NCBI RefSeq assembly: GCF_016466415.2
Contig: NZ_CP066771.1
Coordinates: forward strand, 496,001-560,000
Direction of reading: 5' to 3'
DNA from: Ralstonia pickettii
GTDB taxonomy: Bacteria; Pseudomonadota; Gammaproteobacteria; Burkholderiales; Burkholderiaceae
Length of the DNA stretch: 64,000 bases
A program made the translations under genes and the position numbers. Positions within the stretch are counted from its first letter, which is position 1. Each line of letters starts with the position of its first letter. Below the pieces are notes generated by a model. The model ran no database searches, had not been told where the DNA came from, and was given only the letters and a program-made list of their open reading frames with translations. Below are positions 41,771 to 50,918 of the stretch, piece by piece.

Positions 41771-42546
41771 GGGCGATCCTCGCCGGGGCGGGCCGCGGCG
41801 TCCATGCCGGTCGGCGCGTCGACTTGCGAGCCAGGCGGCAGCGTCAGGCCGATCTCGCGCCAGAACGGCCGCAGGTCGATCGACAACGCCACCGTCAGGA
41901 ACACGGTCAGCGCGGCAAACGCCCACAAGCCCGCGTCGGCTTCCAGCGACACCATGCGCGCCACTTTGATGAGCGCCACCACCACGCCCAGCATGAAGAT
42001 CTCGACCATCGCCCAGGGGCGAATCAACGCAGCCGCGCGCAGGACGAGCGCGGCCGCCGGATGCTGCCGCCCGCGCCATCTCGCGATAAGCAGCGGCGCC
42101 AGCACCGACATGTACATCAGCGGAAAGAACACCGTGGTGAGCGCCACCAGCACGGCAGCGAAGAGCATGTCGTAGTCATACAGCGCCACGATGGCGCCCC
42201 ACAGCGTGGTGGCGTGCCGGTTGCCGCCGCCGTTCATCTCGGCAATCGGAAAGATGTTGGCGACGATGTAGACGATGAGGCCCGTCACCACCAGAGGCAG
42301 CAGCACCGACAGCCGCTCGCTTTGATTGCGATACAGCTTGATGCCGCAGCGTGTGCAATGCGCCTCTTCATCCAGCGCAATGACTTCGTGGCGATGCAGG
42401 GTGTCGCAATGCTCGCAGGCGATCCAGGCATCGGGATCGCCCGGCAGCGGCAGGGCGACCGGGGCGGCCTTGGCATCGGTGGTGTCGCCCGCTGGGCGCC
42501 ATGACTGGGGCAGCGGGATGGGGAGTTTCACGGTGAGCAGCTCCAT
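41767..42546 (-). CDS. pqiA: PqiA-family integral membrane protein, first copy
   Basis: A 259-residue half-size PqiA subunit, first gene of the operon. The N-terminal zinc ribbon (CEHCDTLH ... CTRCG, about residues 45-70) precedes four membrane segments, with the motif LIVYIVANIFPI near residue 92. ATG 42546 (MELLTVKLPIPL) is preferred to GTG 42597, which would add a basic tail; neither has a clear Shine-Dalgarno. A TATAAT on the minus strand at 42620-42615 may be its -10. Confidence 0.88.
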   Translation of the reverse strand: MELLTVKLPIPLPQSWRPAGDTTDAKAAPVALPLPGDPDAWIACEHCDTLHRHEVIALDEEAHCTRCGIKLYRNQSERLSVLLPLVVTGLIVYIVANIFPIAEMNGGGNRHATTLWGAIVALYDYDMLFAAVLVALTTVFFPLMYMSVLAPLLIARWRGRQHPAAALVLRAAALIRPWAMVEIFMLGVVVALIKVARMVSLEADAGLWAFAALTVFLTVALSIDLRPFWREIGLTLPPGSQVDAPTGMDAAARPGEDRP

Positions 42547-42616
42547 CGTCGGGCTGAAGGCGCGGTGGCAGCGTTGGACACGCACGCGACGGCGCACCGA
42601 TAGTCGGGCAGGCGAT

Positions 42617-42640
42617 TATACATACACAGTTGAATGTATA
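42617..42640. promoter_or_regulatory. Inverted repeat TATACAT-N10-ATGTATA in the pqi promoter region
   Basis: Perfect 7-bp arms at 42617-42623 and 42634-42640. The left arm overlaps a TATAAT on the minus strand, so a regulator bound here could block pqi transcription. The site does not match the SoxR box I remember. Confidence 0.5.
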
Positions 42641-42782
42641 GCTGAGTGCGGACCTCCGCATTTTGACGCACGGTCTCAAGCAAATATCCAGCCAATCAGT
42701 GCGTTCGACGATGGCGCCGGGTGATGGCGGAACGGGCCTTGCTGAGTTGGAGGGGCACATCCTCAACCTCAAGGAGCCATTC

Positions 42783-43292
42783 ATGACGTATCTCCGTGCA
42801 TCTTCTCTTGTTGTCGCGCTGGCGCTGGCCGGCGGTACCGCGGCGGCTTATGCCCAGACGGGGGCGGCCCAATCCAATAGCACGGCGGGCGGCAGCAGCA
42901 TGTCCCCCGCCGGCGGTACCAGCACCGACGCGACCACCACGGGCAGGGGGGGCACCGCCGTCGACGGTGGTTCGACGGGCAGCGGGCGGGACGCCACCCG
43001 CAATCGCAATGCCACCGGCAAGCAAGGACGCTCCGGCAACACATCGTCGCGCTCGGGTTCCAGCGGCGGCAATGGCGGGAGTGCGAACGATTCGACCGGC
43101 AGCACGACCGGCGGCGGTTCGGGCGGGGTAGGGGTAGGCGCTCCTGGCACGGGCGGTTCGATGGGCGCGCCGGGCGGCGGTAATGGCGGAGGTACCGGCG
43201 GCGCTGCCGGCTCGGGCGGTGTCGGTGGCGGGGCAGGCAGCGGCGGCGCCGGCGGGGCCGCGGGCGGCAGCGGCGGTGGTAGCGGCCGCTAA
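42783..43292 (+). CDS. Gly/Ser-rich secreted protein
   Basis: A 169-residue protein with a signal peptide ending AAAYAQ. After it comes a Thr/Ser/Gly segment, a short basic part (near residue 75) and a C-terminal tail of about 75 residues that is over half glycine (GGAGSGGVGGGAG type). It is probably disordered and exported. AGGAG precedes ATG 42783. Low complexity makes homology searches unhelpful. A TTGACG-N16-TATCCA pair (42663-42690) may be its promoter. Confidence 0.75.
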   Translation: MTYLRASSLVVALALAGGTAAAYAQTGAAQSNSTAGGSSMSPAGGTSTDATTTGRGGTAVDGGSTGSGRDATRNRNATGKQGRSGNTSSRSGSSGGNGGSANDSTGSTTGGGSGGVGVGAPGTGGSMGAPGGGNGGGTGGAAGSGGVGGGAGSGGAGGAAGGSGGGSGR

Positions 43293-43310
43293 CCGCGCGC
43301 TCACCTGCTG

Positions 43311-44174
43311 CTAACGCAGTTGTGCCGCGTGGTGCAGCAGGTGGTCTTCGATGAAGGTCTCGATGAAGTAGTAGCCGTGGTCGTACCCGGGGTGGCGGCG
43401 CAGTTGCAGCGGCTGCCCGGCTGCGGCGCATGCGGCCGCGAAGTCATCCGGGTACAACTGTTCTGCCAGAAATTTGTCGGCCTCGCCCTGATCGACCAGG
43501 ATGCCGCGCGGAAACGGGCACGACGCCTGCTGCATCAACTGCGTGGCATCGTGCGCTGCCCAGGCGGTGCGATCGTCCCCGAGATACCCGGTGAATGCCT
43601 TGATGCCCCACGGGCACACAGACGGATGCGCAATGGGCGCAAACGCAGACACCGAAGCAAAGCGTTCCCGATGGCGTAGCGCCAGCGTCAACGCGCCGTG
43701 GCCGCCCATCGAGTGCCCAAAGATGCCAATGCGCCCGGCCGCCACCGGAAAGACCACGCGCGCGATGTGGTGCAGTTCGTCGGCGATATAGCTTTCCATG
43801 CGGTAGTGCTCGCGCCATGGCGCCTGCGTGGCGTCCAGATAGAAGCCGGCGGCAATGCCGAAATCCCAGCTGTCGGTTTCGCCGGGGGCGTTCGCGTCGC
43901 GCGGGCTGGTGTCGGGGCCGATGAGGATGAGCCCCTCGCGTGCTGCCACGCGCTGCGCACCGGCCTTGATGGCGAACGTCTCTTCCGTGCACGTCAGGCC
44001 CGCCAGATAGAACAGCGCGGGGCAGCTCGTGCCTGCCAGCGCCTGGGGCGGCAGGTAGACCGAGAAGCGCATCGGCAGCCCGATCGCCGTCGAGGCATGC
44101 TGATAGAAGCGCTGCACGCCACCAAAGCAGGCGTGTTCGGAAAGCAGTTCAAGTGCCGGTACCGGGATCGTCAT
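43311..44174 (-). CDS. fghA: S-formylglutathione hydrolase
   Basis: A serine esterase of 287 residues that hydrolyses S-formylglutathione to formate and glutathione, second step of glutathione-dependent formaldehyde oxidation. The nucleophile elbow GHSMGGHGA lies near residue 148. The Asp is in LVDQGEADKF near residue 225 and the His in HPGYDHGYYF near residue 258. ATG 44174 (MTIPVPALELLSE) is the natural start. It follows adhC by 22 bp, the standard operon order. Confidence 0.94.
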   Translation of the reverse strand: MTIPVPALELLSEHACFGGVQRFYQHASTAIGLPMRFSVYLPPQALAGTSCPALFYLAGLTCTEETFAIKAGAQRVAAREGLILIGPDTSPRDANAPGETDSWDFGIAAGFYLDATQAPWREHYRMESYIADELHHIARVVFPVAAGRIGIFGHSMGGHGALTLALRHRERFASVSAFAPIAHPSVCPWGIKAFTGYLGDDRTAWAAHDATQLMQQASCPFPRGILVDQGEADKFLAEQLYPDDFAAACAAAGQPLQLRRHPGYDHGYYFIETFIEDHLLHHAAQLR

Positions 44175-44196
44175 CGCGTGGCTCCATCCCCAAGGA

Positions 44197-45303
44197 TCAA
44201 TACAACACGACCGAACGGATCGACTCACCGCGCTTCATCAGCTCGAAGCCTTCGTTGATGCGCTCCAGCGGCAGCGTGTGCGTGATGAGGTCGTCGATGT
44301 TGAGCTTGCCTTCCATGTACCAGTCGACGATCTTGGGCACGTCGGTGCGGCCGCGGGCGCCGCCGAATGCGGAGCCCTTCCACTCGCGGCCGGTCACGAG
44401 CTGGAACGGGCGCGTGCTGATCTCCGCGCCGGCTTCGGCCACGCCGATGATGATCGATTGGCCCCAGCCCTTGTGGCAGCACTCCAGCGCCTGGCGCATG
44501 ACCTTCGTGTTGCCGATGCATTCGAACGAGTAATCCGCGCCGCCATCGGTGAGCTGGATGATGTGATCGACCACGTTCTCCACATCGCTCGGGTTGATGA
44601 AATGCGTCATGCCGAACTTGCGTGCCATCGCCTCGCGTGCGGGGTTCAGGTCCACGCCGATGATCTTGTCGGCGCCCACCATCTTCGCGCCCTGGATCAC
44701 GTTCAAGCCGATGCCGCCCAGACCGAACACAACCACGTTTGCCCCCGGTTCCACCTTGGCCGTGTAGACCACCGCCCCCACGCCCGTGGTGACGCCACAG
44801 CCGATGTAGCAGACCTTGTCGAACGGCGCGTCGGGGCGGATCTTTGCCAGCGCAATCTCCGGCACCACGATGTGATTGGCAAACGTGGACGTGCCCATGT
44901 AGTGAAACAGCGGCTTGCCATCGAGCGAGAAGCGCGACGTGCCGTCCGGCATCAGGCCCTTGCCCTGCGTGGCACGAATGGCCTGGCACAGGTTCGTCTT
45001 GCGCGACAGGCAAAACTTGCACTGGCGGCATTCCGGCGTGTAAAGCGGGATCACGTGGTCGCCGGCTTTCAACGATGTGACACCTGCCCCCACCTCGAGC
45101 ACGACGCCTGCGCCCTCATGCCCGAGGATTGCCGGGAAGATCCCTTCCGGGTCTGCGCCCGAGAGCGTGTAGTAGTCGGTATGGCAGATGCCGGTCGCCT
45201 TGATCTCGACGAGCACCTCGCCGGCACGCGGGCCTTGCAGGTCCACTTCTTCCACAGTGAGCGGAGCACCGGCTTTCCAGGCGATGGCGGCTTTGGTTTT
45301 CAT
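44197..45303 (-). CDS. adhC: S-(hydroxymethyl)glutathione dehydrogenase (class III alcohol dehydrogenase)
   Basis: A zinc-dependent dehydrogenase of 368 residues that oxidises S-hydroxymethylglutathione with NAD, and may also reduce S-nitrosoglutathione. The catalytic zinc motif [12 protein letters not shown] is near residue 66. The structural zinc Cys cluster [15 protein letters not shown] is near residue 95, and the Rossmann loop GLGGIGLNV near residue 197. ATG 45303 is preferred over ATG 45309 for spacing from AGGA. It leads the two-gene operon with fghA. Confidence 0.95.
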   Translation of the reverse strand: MKTKAAIAWKAGAPLTVEEVDLQGPRAGEVLVEIKATGICHTDYYTLSGADPEGIFPAILGHEGAGVVLEVGAGVTSLKAGDHVIPLYTPECRQCKFCLSRKTNLCQAIRATQGKGLMPDGTSRFSLDGKPLFHYMGTSTFANHIVVPEIALAKIRPDAPFDKVCYIGCGVTTGVGAVVYTAKVEPGANVVVFGLGGIGLNVIQGAKMVGADKIIGVDLNPAREAMARKFGMTHFINPSDVENVVDHIIQLTDGGADYSFECIGNTKVMRQALECCHKGWGQSIIIGVAEAGAEISTRPFQLVTGREWKGSAFGGARGRTDVPKIVDWYMEGKLNIDDLITHTLPLERINEGFELMKRGESIRSVVLY

Positions 45304-45367
45304 GCGCATTCCTTTTTTTGAAGTGGAGCCTGCCCGACGTGGGCAGCCTAGGGAGGGCGATTGTAGA

Positions 45368-45389
45368 ACGTTGCCTGCCCCGGCAACGT
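45368..45389. promoter_or_regulatory. Inverted repeat ACGTTGCC-N6-GGCAACGT upstream of adhC
   Basis: Perfect 8-bp arms at 45368-45375 and 45382-45389, 65 bp before the adhC start and before the divergent chemoreceptor gene. Another short one, TGCCC-N5-GGGCA (45331-45345), lies closer to adhC. Candidate operator sites; the regulator is unknown. Confidence 0.4.
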
Positions 45390-45507
45390 GACAACAACGT
45401 CATGTTCGACAAATCAGACTTCAGATTCTCTTACAACGGCCGTTTCTTGTGCGACGGCAGGCCGACAGGGCCGCGTGCCGCATGCCTTACATGGTGGAAC
45501 CCCTGCC

Positions 45508-47337
45508 ATGGGCCTCGTAGTAGGAAACCATACCGTGCTTGCATCCATCCGTACTCGCATTTTGCTGACCTGCGTTGCCATCGTGGTCGGCGCATTGACC
45601 TTTGCCGGCGGTCTCAACTATCTCGTGACGCGCTCGTACAACGACGAGTCCATCCGCCAGAACCTGCAGTCCGTCGCGCGCGGCCACATCGCTGGCATCG
45701 ACGACTGGGTGGCGTCCAAGACGCAGATGATGGCGTCGCTGCAAGACGTGGCGGTGTCTGCCGATCCGATTCCGGTCTTCAAGGCCGTGCACAAGGCTGG
45801 CGGCTTCATTAACGTCTATGTCGGCTATCCCGACAAGTCGTACAAATTCTCGAACCCCGAAGGCATTCCGCCGACGTATGACCCGACCGCGCGCCCCTGG
45901 TACAAGCAGGCGGTGGACGCTGGCAAGCCCGTGGTGACGCCGCCGTACGTGAGCGCCAGCACTGGCCAGCTCGTGGTGACCTTTGCGGTGCCCATTCTGG
46001 AAGGCGGCACGCTCAAGGGCGTGATTGGCGGCGACGTGGCAATGGACAGCGTGATCGCCAACGTGAAGGCCATCCATCCGACGCAGGCGAGCTTCGGTTT
46101 CCTCGTCAACGCTGCGGGCAAGATCGTTGCGCACCCGAATGACAAACTCACGCTCAAACCGGCAACTGAGCTGGCGGCAGGGTTGAACGAAGCCACACTG
46201 GCATCGCTGGCACAAGCCGACAGGCCCGTGGAAGTGACGGTGGATGGGGCGTCCAAGCTGCTCTACCGCCAAGGCGTGAAGGGCACCGACTGGGGCCTGG
46301 TGGTGGCGCTGGACAAGTCTGACGCCACCGCGGGTATGCGCTCGCTGGTGATGACGTCGATTGGCGCGCTGGTGGGCGTGGCCATCGTTGCAGCACTCAT
46401 CGTCGGTGCAATGACGGCACGCGCGTTCCGCCGCCTCTCGATGATCCGCGATGCAATGGACGACATCGGCTCGGGCAGCGGCGACCTCACCAAGCGTCTG
46501 CCGTCGGACGGCGAAGACGAAGTCGCGCAGATCGCCCGTTCGTTCAATGCGTTTGCCGACAAGCTCACGGCGGTGATGCAGCAGATCCGCCTGGGCAGCG
46601 ATTCGGTGCGCTCGGCCGCGCAGGAAATTGCCGCCGGCAACGCAGACCTGTCGCAGCGCACGGAAGAGCAGGCCAGCTCGCTGGAAGAAACCGCGTCTAG
46701 CATGGAAGAACTGACGAGCATCGTGAAGCAGAACGCCGACAACGCGCGTCAGGCCAGCCAGCTTGCCGTCACGGCGTCGGACGTGGCCACGCGCGGCGGC
46801 AACGTGGTCGGCCAGGTTGTGCAGACCATGGGCGGCATCAACGAGAGCAGCAAGAAGATTGCCGACATCATCGGCGTGATCGAAAGCATCGCCTTCCAGA
46901 CCAACATCCTGGCGCTGAACGCGGCGGTGGAAGCCGCGCGTGCCGGCGAGCAGGGCCGCGGCTTTGCCGTGGTGGCCAGCGAAGTGCGCAGCCTGGCGCA
47001 GCGTTCGGCCGGTGCGGCCAAGGAAATCAAGGCGCTGATCAGCGACTCGGTGGATCGTGTGAGCAACGGCACGGCGCTGGTGGATCAGGCCGGCGTGACC
47101 ATGGCCGAGATCGTCGATGCGGTGAAGCGTGTGACCGACATCATGGGCGAGATTTCGTCAGCGTCGGAAGAGCAGAGCAGCGGCATCGAGCAGGTCAACC
47201 AGGCCGTCAACCAGATGGACCAGGTGACGCAGCAAAACGCTGCGCTGGTCGAGCAGGCGGCTGCCGCTGCGGAATCGCTGGAGGAACAGGCCCACAACCT
47301 TAACGAGGCAGTGGGGCAGTTCCGCCTGTCGCACTGA
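45508..47337 (+). CDS. Methyl-accepting chemotaxis protein with dCache periplasmic domain
   Basis: A membrane chemoreceptor of 609 residues. TM1 is at about residues 15-38 ([17 protein letters not shown]), the dCache sensor at about 40-270 (including [20 protein letters not shown]), TM2 at about 280-300, then HAMP and the signalling hairpin. The tip [20 protein letters not shown] is near residue 470. There is no C-terminal CheR-tethering pentapeptide (it ends QFRLSH). dCache domains of this type usually bind amino or organic acids. ATG 45508 is chosen; the longer frame from 45388 precedes the natural N-terminus. Confidence 0.93.
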   Translation: MGLVVGNHTVLASIRTRILLTCVAIVVGALTFAGGLNYLVTRSYNDESIRQNLQSVARGHIAGIDDWVASKTQMMASLQDVAVSADPIPVFKAVHKAGGFINVYVGYPDKSYKFSNPEGIPPTYDPTARPWYKQAVDAGKPVVTPPYVSASTGQLVVTFAVPILEGGTLKGVIGGDVAMDSVIANVKAIHPTQASFGFLVNAAGKIVAHPNDKLTLKPATELAAGLNEATLASLAQADRPVEVTVDGASKLLYRQGVKGTDWGLVVALDKSDATAGMRSLVMTSIGALVGVAIVAALIVGAMTARAFRRLSMIRDAMDDIGSGSGDLTKRLPSDGEDEVAQIARSFNAFADKLTAVMQQIRLGSDSVRSAAQEIAAGNADLSQRTEEQASSLEETASSMEELTSIVKQNADNARQASQLAVTASDVATRGGNVVGQVVQTMGGINESSKKIADIIGVIESIAFQTNILALNAAVEAARAGEQGRGFAVVASEVRSLAQRSAGAAKEIKALISDSVDRVSNGTALVDQAGVTMAEIVDAVKRVTDIMGEISSASEEQSSGIEQVNQAVNQMDQVTQQNAALVEQAAAAAESLEEQAHNLNEAVGQFRLSH

Positions 47338-47364
47338 GTCCGCTAGACCTACGCGGTTGCAGCG

Positions 47365-48033
47365 TTATGGGGCCGGGGCGGCGTTTGTTGCCTCGGCCTT
47401 TGCCTTGTCCTGCGCTTCGGCCAGCGCCACGTCGGCAGCTTGCGCGCGCTGCATGGCTGGCCGCGCCATGACGCGGTCAATGTAACCGCGCACCAGCGGT
47501 GTTTCCGGGATGAGCTTGAACATCGTCGTCCAGCCCAGCGCCGCACCCCACAGCACATCCGCCGCGATAAAGCGTTCACCCAGCAGGTAAGGACCTTTCT
47601 CCAGCTGGGCTGTCAGCGTGCCAAGCATGGTGTCGAAGTTGCCATACGGTGACATCGAATACGCTGCCGGTTCGCGTTTCATCGAGCGGTCGACGATGGC
47701 CGGCTCGAAGCACGCGCCGTAGAACGCCATCCAGCGCAGGTACGCACCGCGCAGCGGATCACCCACCGCCGGCGATAGCCCGGCCTCCGGATACAGCTCC
47801 GCCGCATACAGATACACCGCTACCTGCTCGGTGATGACCGCATCGCCGTGACGCAGTGTCGGCACCTTGCCCAGCGGATTGATGGCAAGAAACTCCGGTG
47901 TCTTGTGCTGGCCGGTCGTCAGGTCGAAGGCATGCAGTTCGTAGTCGGCGCCGAGTTCTTCGAGCAGCATGCGCGCGCCCCGCGAGCGGCTGCGTGGCGA
48001 GTGGTACAGAATCAGGCGGCGGTCTTGCGGCAT
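47365..48033 (-). CDS. Glutathione S-transferase
   Basis: A soluble 222-residue GST with a thioredoxin-like N-terminal domain (LILYHSPRSRSRGARMLLEELG) and a helical C-terminal domain. Glutathione contacts are suggested by NPLGKVPTL (cis-Pro) near residue 52 and VITEQVAVYLY near 68. The C-terminal tail is Ala-rich. The start is ATG 48033. The substrate is unknown. It converges on the chemoreceptor gene. Confidence 0.88.
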   Translation of the reverse strand: MPQDRRLILYHSPRSRSRGARMLLEELGADYELHAFDLTTGQHKTPEFLAINPLGKVPTLRHGDAVITEQVAVYLYAAELYPEAGLSPAVGDPLRGAYLRWMAFYGACFEPAIVDRSMKREPAAYSMSPYGNFDTMLGTLTAQLEKGPYLLGERFIAADVLWGAALGWTTMFKLIPETPLVRGYIDRVMARPAMQRAQAADVALAEAQDKAKAEATNAAPAP

Positions 48034-48250
48034 CGTCGGCTCCGATGTGCAGTGCAATGGGTGGATGACAGCTTGCCACTGTAGGCGGTCGATCCGGCTC
48101 CGTCTTGGAAGAATGCGCTGCGGCGGTGCATCATCGCGGCATTGTTTCTGCTGCTGCCGCTTCCAAGAGCGATCTGCGTGAGGTTGTCGACAAACCAAAC
48201 ACACGCAACTTCCGGCGCCTTGTGGGAAAGGCACCTGCGGAGTATTGCGT

Positions 48251-48264
48251 ATTGGCGCGCCAAT
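48251..48264. promoter_or_regulatory. 14-bp perfect palindrome ATTGGCGCGCCAAT
   Basis: This palindrome lies between the start of the GST gene (48033) and the stop of the cyclase gene (48287), far upstream of GST. It could be a regulator site for GST, but it is GC-rich and may be chance. Confidence 0.3.
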
Positions 48265-48286
48265 CAGCCTTAGCGCTCTCCGCGCA

Positions 48287-50062
48287 TCAATCCGCCGCGA
48301 GCGCCACGTCGGGCGACGCAGGCGGGCGGTCCGCCATCACGCAGTTGCGCCCCGCCAGCTTGGCGGCATAGAGCAGATGGTCTGCCCGCCGCAGCAGCGG
48401 CTCCAGTTGGGGGCCATCCGCCGCGGGCGCTGCCGCCACGCCAAAGCTGGCCGTCATGCGGCAGGGCAGATCGGTACCGGTGGGCACCGTCACCTCGGCA
48501 ATGCGATGGCGCAGATGATCGGCCACCGCGCGGGCCTGCGCGAGGCTGTCTGCCCAAACCATCACCGCGAATTCCTCGCCGCCGATGCGCGCCACCATGT
48601 CGGCCGACGGGCCTTCAGCGCGGCACAGTCTTGCAACGGTGCGCAGCGCTTCATCGCCCACGGCGTGGCCGTATGTATCGTTGATGCGCTTGAAGTGGTC
48701 GATGTCGAACATGATCAGTGCAATGAGCCGCGCCTTCGGCTGCGGCGATTTGCACATCGCGCCGGCGCGGTCCTCAAAGGCGCGACGGTTGAGCAACTGG
48801 GTGAGCGGGTCGGTCTCGGCCATGCGCGAGAGTTCCTGCATCAGGTGCGCGCGTTCCACCTCCAGCCGGCGGCGCTCGATGCTATTGATGCGCAGCACGC
48901 GGATCGCGTCGAACATCGCTCGGATCTCGCGCCGCGCAAAGTCGGTCGGGATGTGCACACTCAAGTTGCCTCGCGCAATCCCGTCGATCAGCCGCGTGGC
49001 GTTGACAAACGGCCCCACCACGTTGCGGCGGAACGAAATCGTCATCCACGCCAGCGCGCCCAGCACCGACACCACGGCGCCTGCCGAGCCCATCAGCACC
49101 AGCAGCATCGCCCGCCGATGTTCGCGGATGTCGTCATCCGCCAGGCGCAGCACGATATCGCGGAAATCCGTGATGGCGCGCATGGTAGGCACGTATCGCT
49201 CGGCGAATGCGGCTGGGGTGATATCGACACCGCCAAGCTGGCTGGCCTTCGCGCGCACGGCCGCCACGTAGCGCAACCCGTCCCCGAAGTACTGGGCGCC
49301 AAGCGTGGCCAGGGCGTGCTGGTTCAATGGCGCCCGCCCGCCCACGCGGGTCTCGATCATGCTGCGCAGTTGGTCGATGCGGCCTTGCGTGCGTTCGATG
49401 GCAAGCTGCTCGTCAAACGTGAGCATGCGGTGCATGGCCAGCGCACCGGTAAAGCGCGAACCGAGCTGGCCCGCGTATTCACGCAGATCGGCCGACAGCC
49501 GCGCCAGCGTCAGGCAATTGAGCACGTCGGGATCGCCGCGCGTGATGTTGGCCGTGCGCGCGTTGACGATGGGCAGGAATTCGGGGATGACCGCGATCAT
49601 GCGGTTCACGCCATCGGCCAGGTCGTCGCTGCTGCGTGAGCGCAGGGGCAGGGCGGTCAGCCGGTCGATGTTGGCGCGCGCGGCGGCCAGATGCGTCTGG
49701 GCGCGGCGCGCGGCCTGGATGTCGGCCTCGCAGCCTGGGCAATGTTCAGGGCCCAGCGCGTCGAGCAATTGGGCGACGTGCTCGTCGCTGGTGGCGCGCA
49801 TGCGTTGCAGGGCCGCGCTGCGCTCGGCCGGCACCGGCAAGTCTTCGCCGAGAACGCCGTTGGTCGGGCCGCGTTCGGCTGAAACCTTCTCCATGGCCAG
49901 CAACGTCATGCGCAGCGCCTGGACGCTGCGGGCGGAATCGTCGGCACGGCCGTAGGCCAACCATGCATAGCCCAGCAGCCAGCACGATAACGACAACACC
50001 GGAACGAGGACGATGGCGACGCTGGCGCCAAAGCGCCTGTCCATCGACGTTTCAGAAGACAT
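48287..50062 (-). CDS. Membrane-bound diguanylate cyclase (HAMP-GGDEF)
   Basis: A 591-residue protein making cyclic di-GMP. It has an N-terminal membrane segment (about 12-34), a large helical periplasmic sensor (about 35-310, with a Cys pair CPGC near 108), a second membrane segment (about 318-340), HAMP, and GGDEF (about 420-575). The active site reads ARIGGEEF, which is competent. The RxxD inhibitory site is absent (Pro in the Arg position), so feedback inhibition may be lost. No Shine-Dalgarno is clear at ATG 50062; ATG 50044 is an alternative. Confidence 0.9.
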   Translation of the reverse strand: MSSETSMDRRFGASVAIVLVPVLSLSCWLLGYAWLAYGRADDSARSVQALRMTLLAMEKVSAERGPTNGVLGEDLPVPAERSAALQRMRATSDEHVAQLLDALGPEHCPGCEADIQAARRAQTHLAAARANIDRLTALPLRSRSSDDLADGVNRMIAVIPEFLPIVNARTANITRGDPDVLNCLTLARLSADLREYAGQLGSRFTGALAMHRMLTFDEQLAIERTQGRIDQLRSMIETRVGGRAPLNQHALATLGAQYFGDGLRYVAAVRAKASQLGGVDITPAAFAERYVPTMRAITDFRDIVLRLADDDIREHRRAMLLVLMGSAGAVVSVLGALAWMTISFRRNVVGPFVNATRLIDGIARGNLSVHIPTDFARREIRAMFDAIRVLRINSIERRRLEVERAHLMQELSRMAETDPLTQLLNRRAFEDRAGAMCKSPQPKARLIALIMFDIDHFKRINDTYGHAVGDEALRTVARLCRAEGPSADMVARIGGEEFAVMVWADSLAQARAVADHLRHRIAEVTVPTGTDLPCRMTASFGVAAAPAADGPQLEPLLRRADHLLYAAKLAGRNCVMADRPPASPDVALAAD

Positions 50063-50383
50063 GAACGGAGTGGTGGAGCGTCTTGGCGGGCGGTTGGGCG
50101 GGCCGGAAGGCGGTTGCGAACGGGTTGCACAGGTGCCGACGCGCTTGCCGCGTGCAGTACACGTTTCTGGCTAACGGCAGCATTGGACGCTTCTTTACCG
50201 TGCCATTGGACCCGCGCCGCGAGCGCGGACTGCAAACAAATGCAAAAGGATTTTTTACGGAATATTCAGGCCGGAGCCCTGAAAAAAGGGCCGGGCGGCC
50301 GGGTTGTTGCCGCGGCATGGCACGAGATGGCGCCACGCGCATCCCGTGCCTGGATGAGCATCGAACGATTCGGGGCGGGTCGA
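50063..50383. other. Non-coding gap between the ABM gene and the cyclase gene
   Basis: No gene is supported. The frames that cross it are antisense to neighbours. A small hairpin GCCCT-N6-AGGGC lies near 50276-50291. The promoter of the cyclase gene should be here, but no clear -10 or -35 was found. Confidence 0.4.
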
Positions 50384-50677
50384 CTACTTGACCGCCACCT
50401 CGGAGTGCACCACTTCCGGCGCCTTGGCAAAGAACGGGCCGACCAGCTTGCGCCATTCCTGGAAATCGTCGGATTCGCGAAAATCGACCATATGGTCTTC
50501 CACGGTGTTCCAGCGCACCAGCAGCACGTAGCTGGTGTCGCGCTCGACGAGGTGATGCAGCTCGGCGCAGTGGCACCCCTTGGCGCGCGCAAACAGCGGC
50601 AAGGCTTGCTGGACGGCGGCTTCAAACTCGCGTTGCTTGCCGGCGAGAATTTCGATGTGGGCCATTTCGAATACCAC
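50384..50677 (-). CDS. Antibiotic-biosynthesis-monooxygenase (ABM) family protein
   Basis: A 97-residue dimeric alpha-beta barrel protein of the ABM/YgiN type, which acts on quinones or as a heme or aldehyde-handling enzyme. Landmarks are MAHIEILAGKQREFEAAVQQ at the start and YVLLVRWNTVEDHMVDFRES near residue 49. Translation begins at GTG 50677, supported by CGGAG 6 bases upstream. The substrate is unknown. Confidence 0.85.
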   Translation of the reverse strand: MVFEMAHIEILAGKQREFEAAVQQALPLFARAKGCHCAELHHLVERDTSYVLLVRWNTVEDHMVDFRESDDFQEWRKLVGPFFAKAPEVVHSEVAVK

Positions 50678-50918
50678 GTTGTGCTCCGTTTGGTTGGAAG
50701 GGTGAGCAGACTATAGCCGGCAATCGGTTTCGCCATCGCCTGGCGTGCATGAGACTGTTCGGCGCGCGGGCGTCAATGTCGGGTTGGCTTCCAAACGTCT
50801 GTCTGCCCGGATGCGGCCCCTATGACAACGGCAACCGCGCGGGCATACTCGGATTTCATTGCCTTGGCCCGAATCCTGCTCAGGCCTTTCAGGCGTCACC
50901 TTCAAGCAAAAACAACCC

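Noticed and set aside
45421-45468. Possible sigma-28 promoter of the dCache chemoreceptor
   Set aside because: GCCG-containing candidates have the wrong spacing or no TAAA/TCAA-type -35.
48012-48263. 83-residue minus-strand frame upstream of the GST gene
   Set aside because: It overlaps the GST start, has no ribosome site and its sequence is unlike a folded protein.
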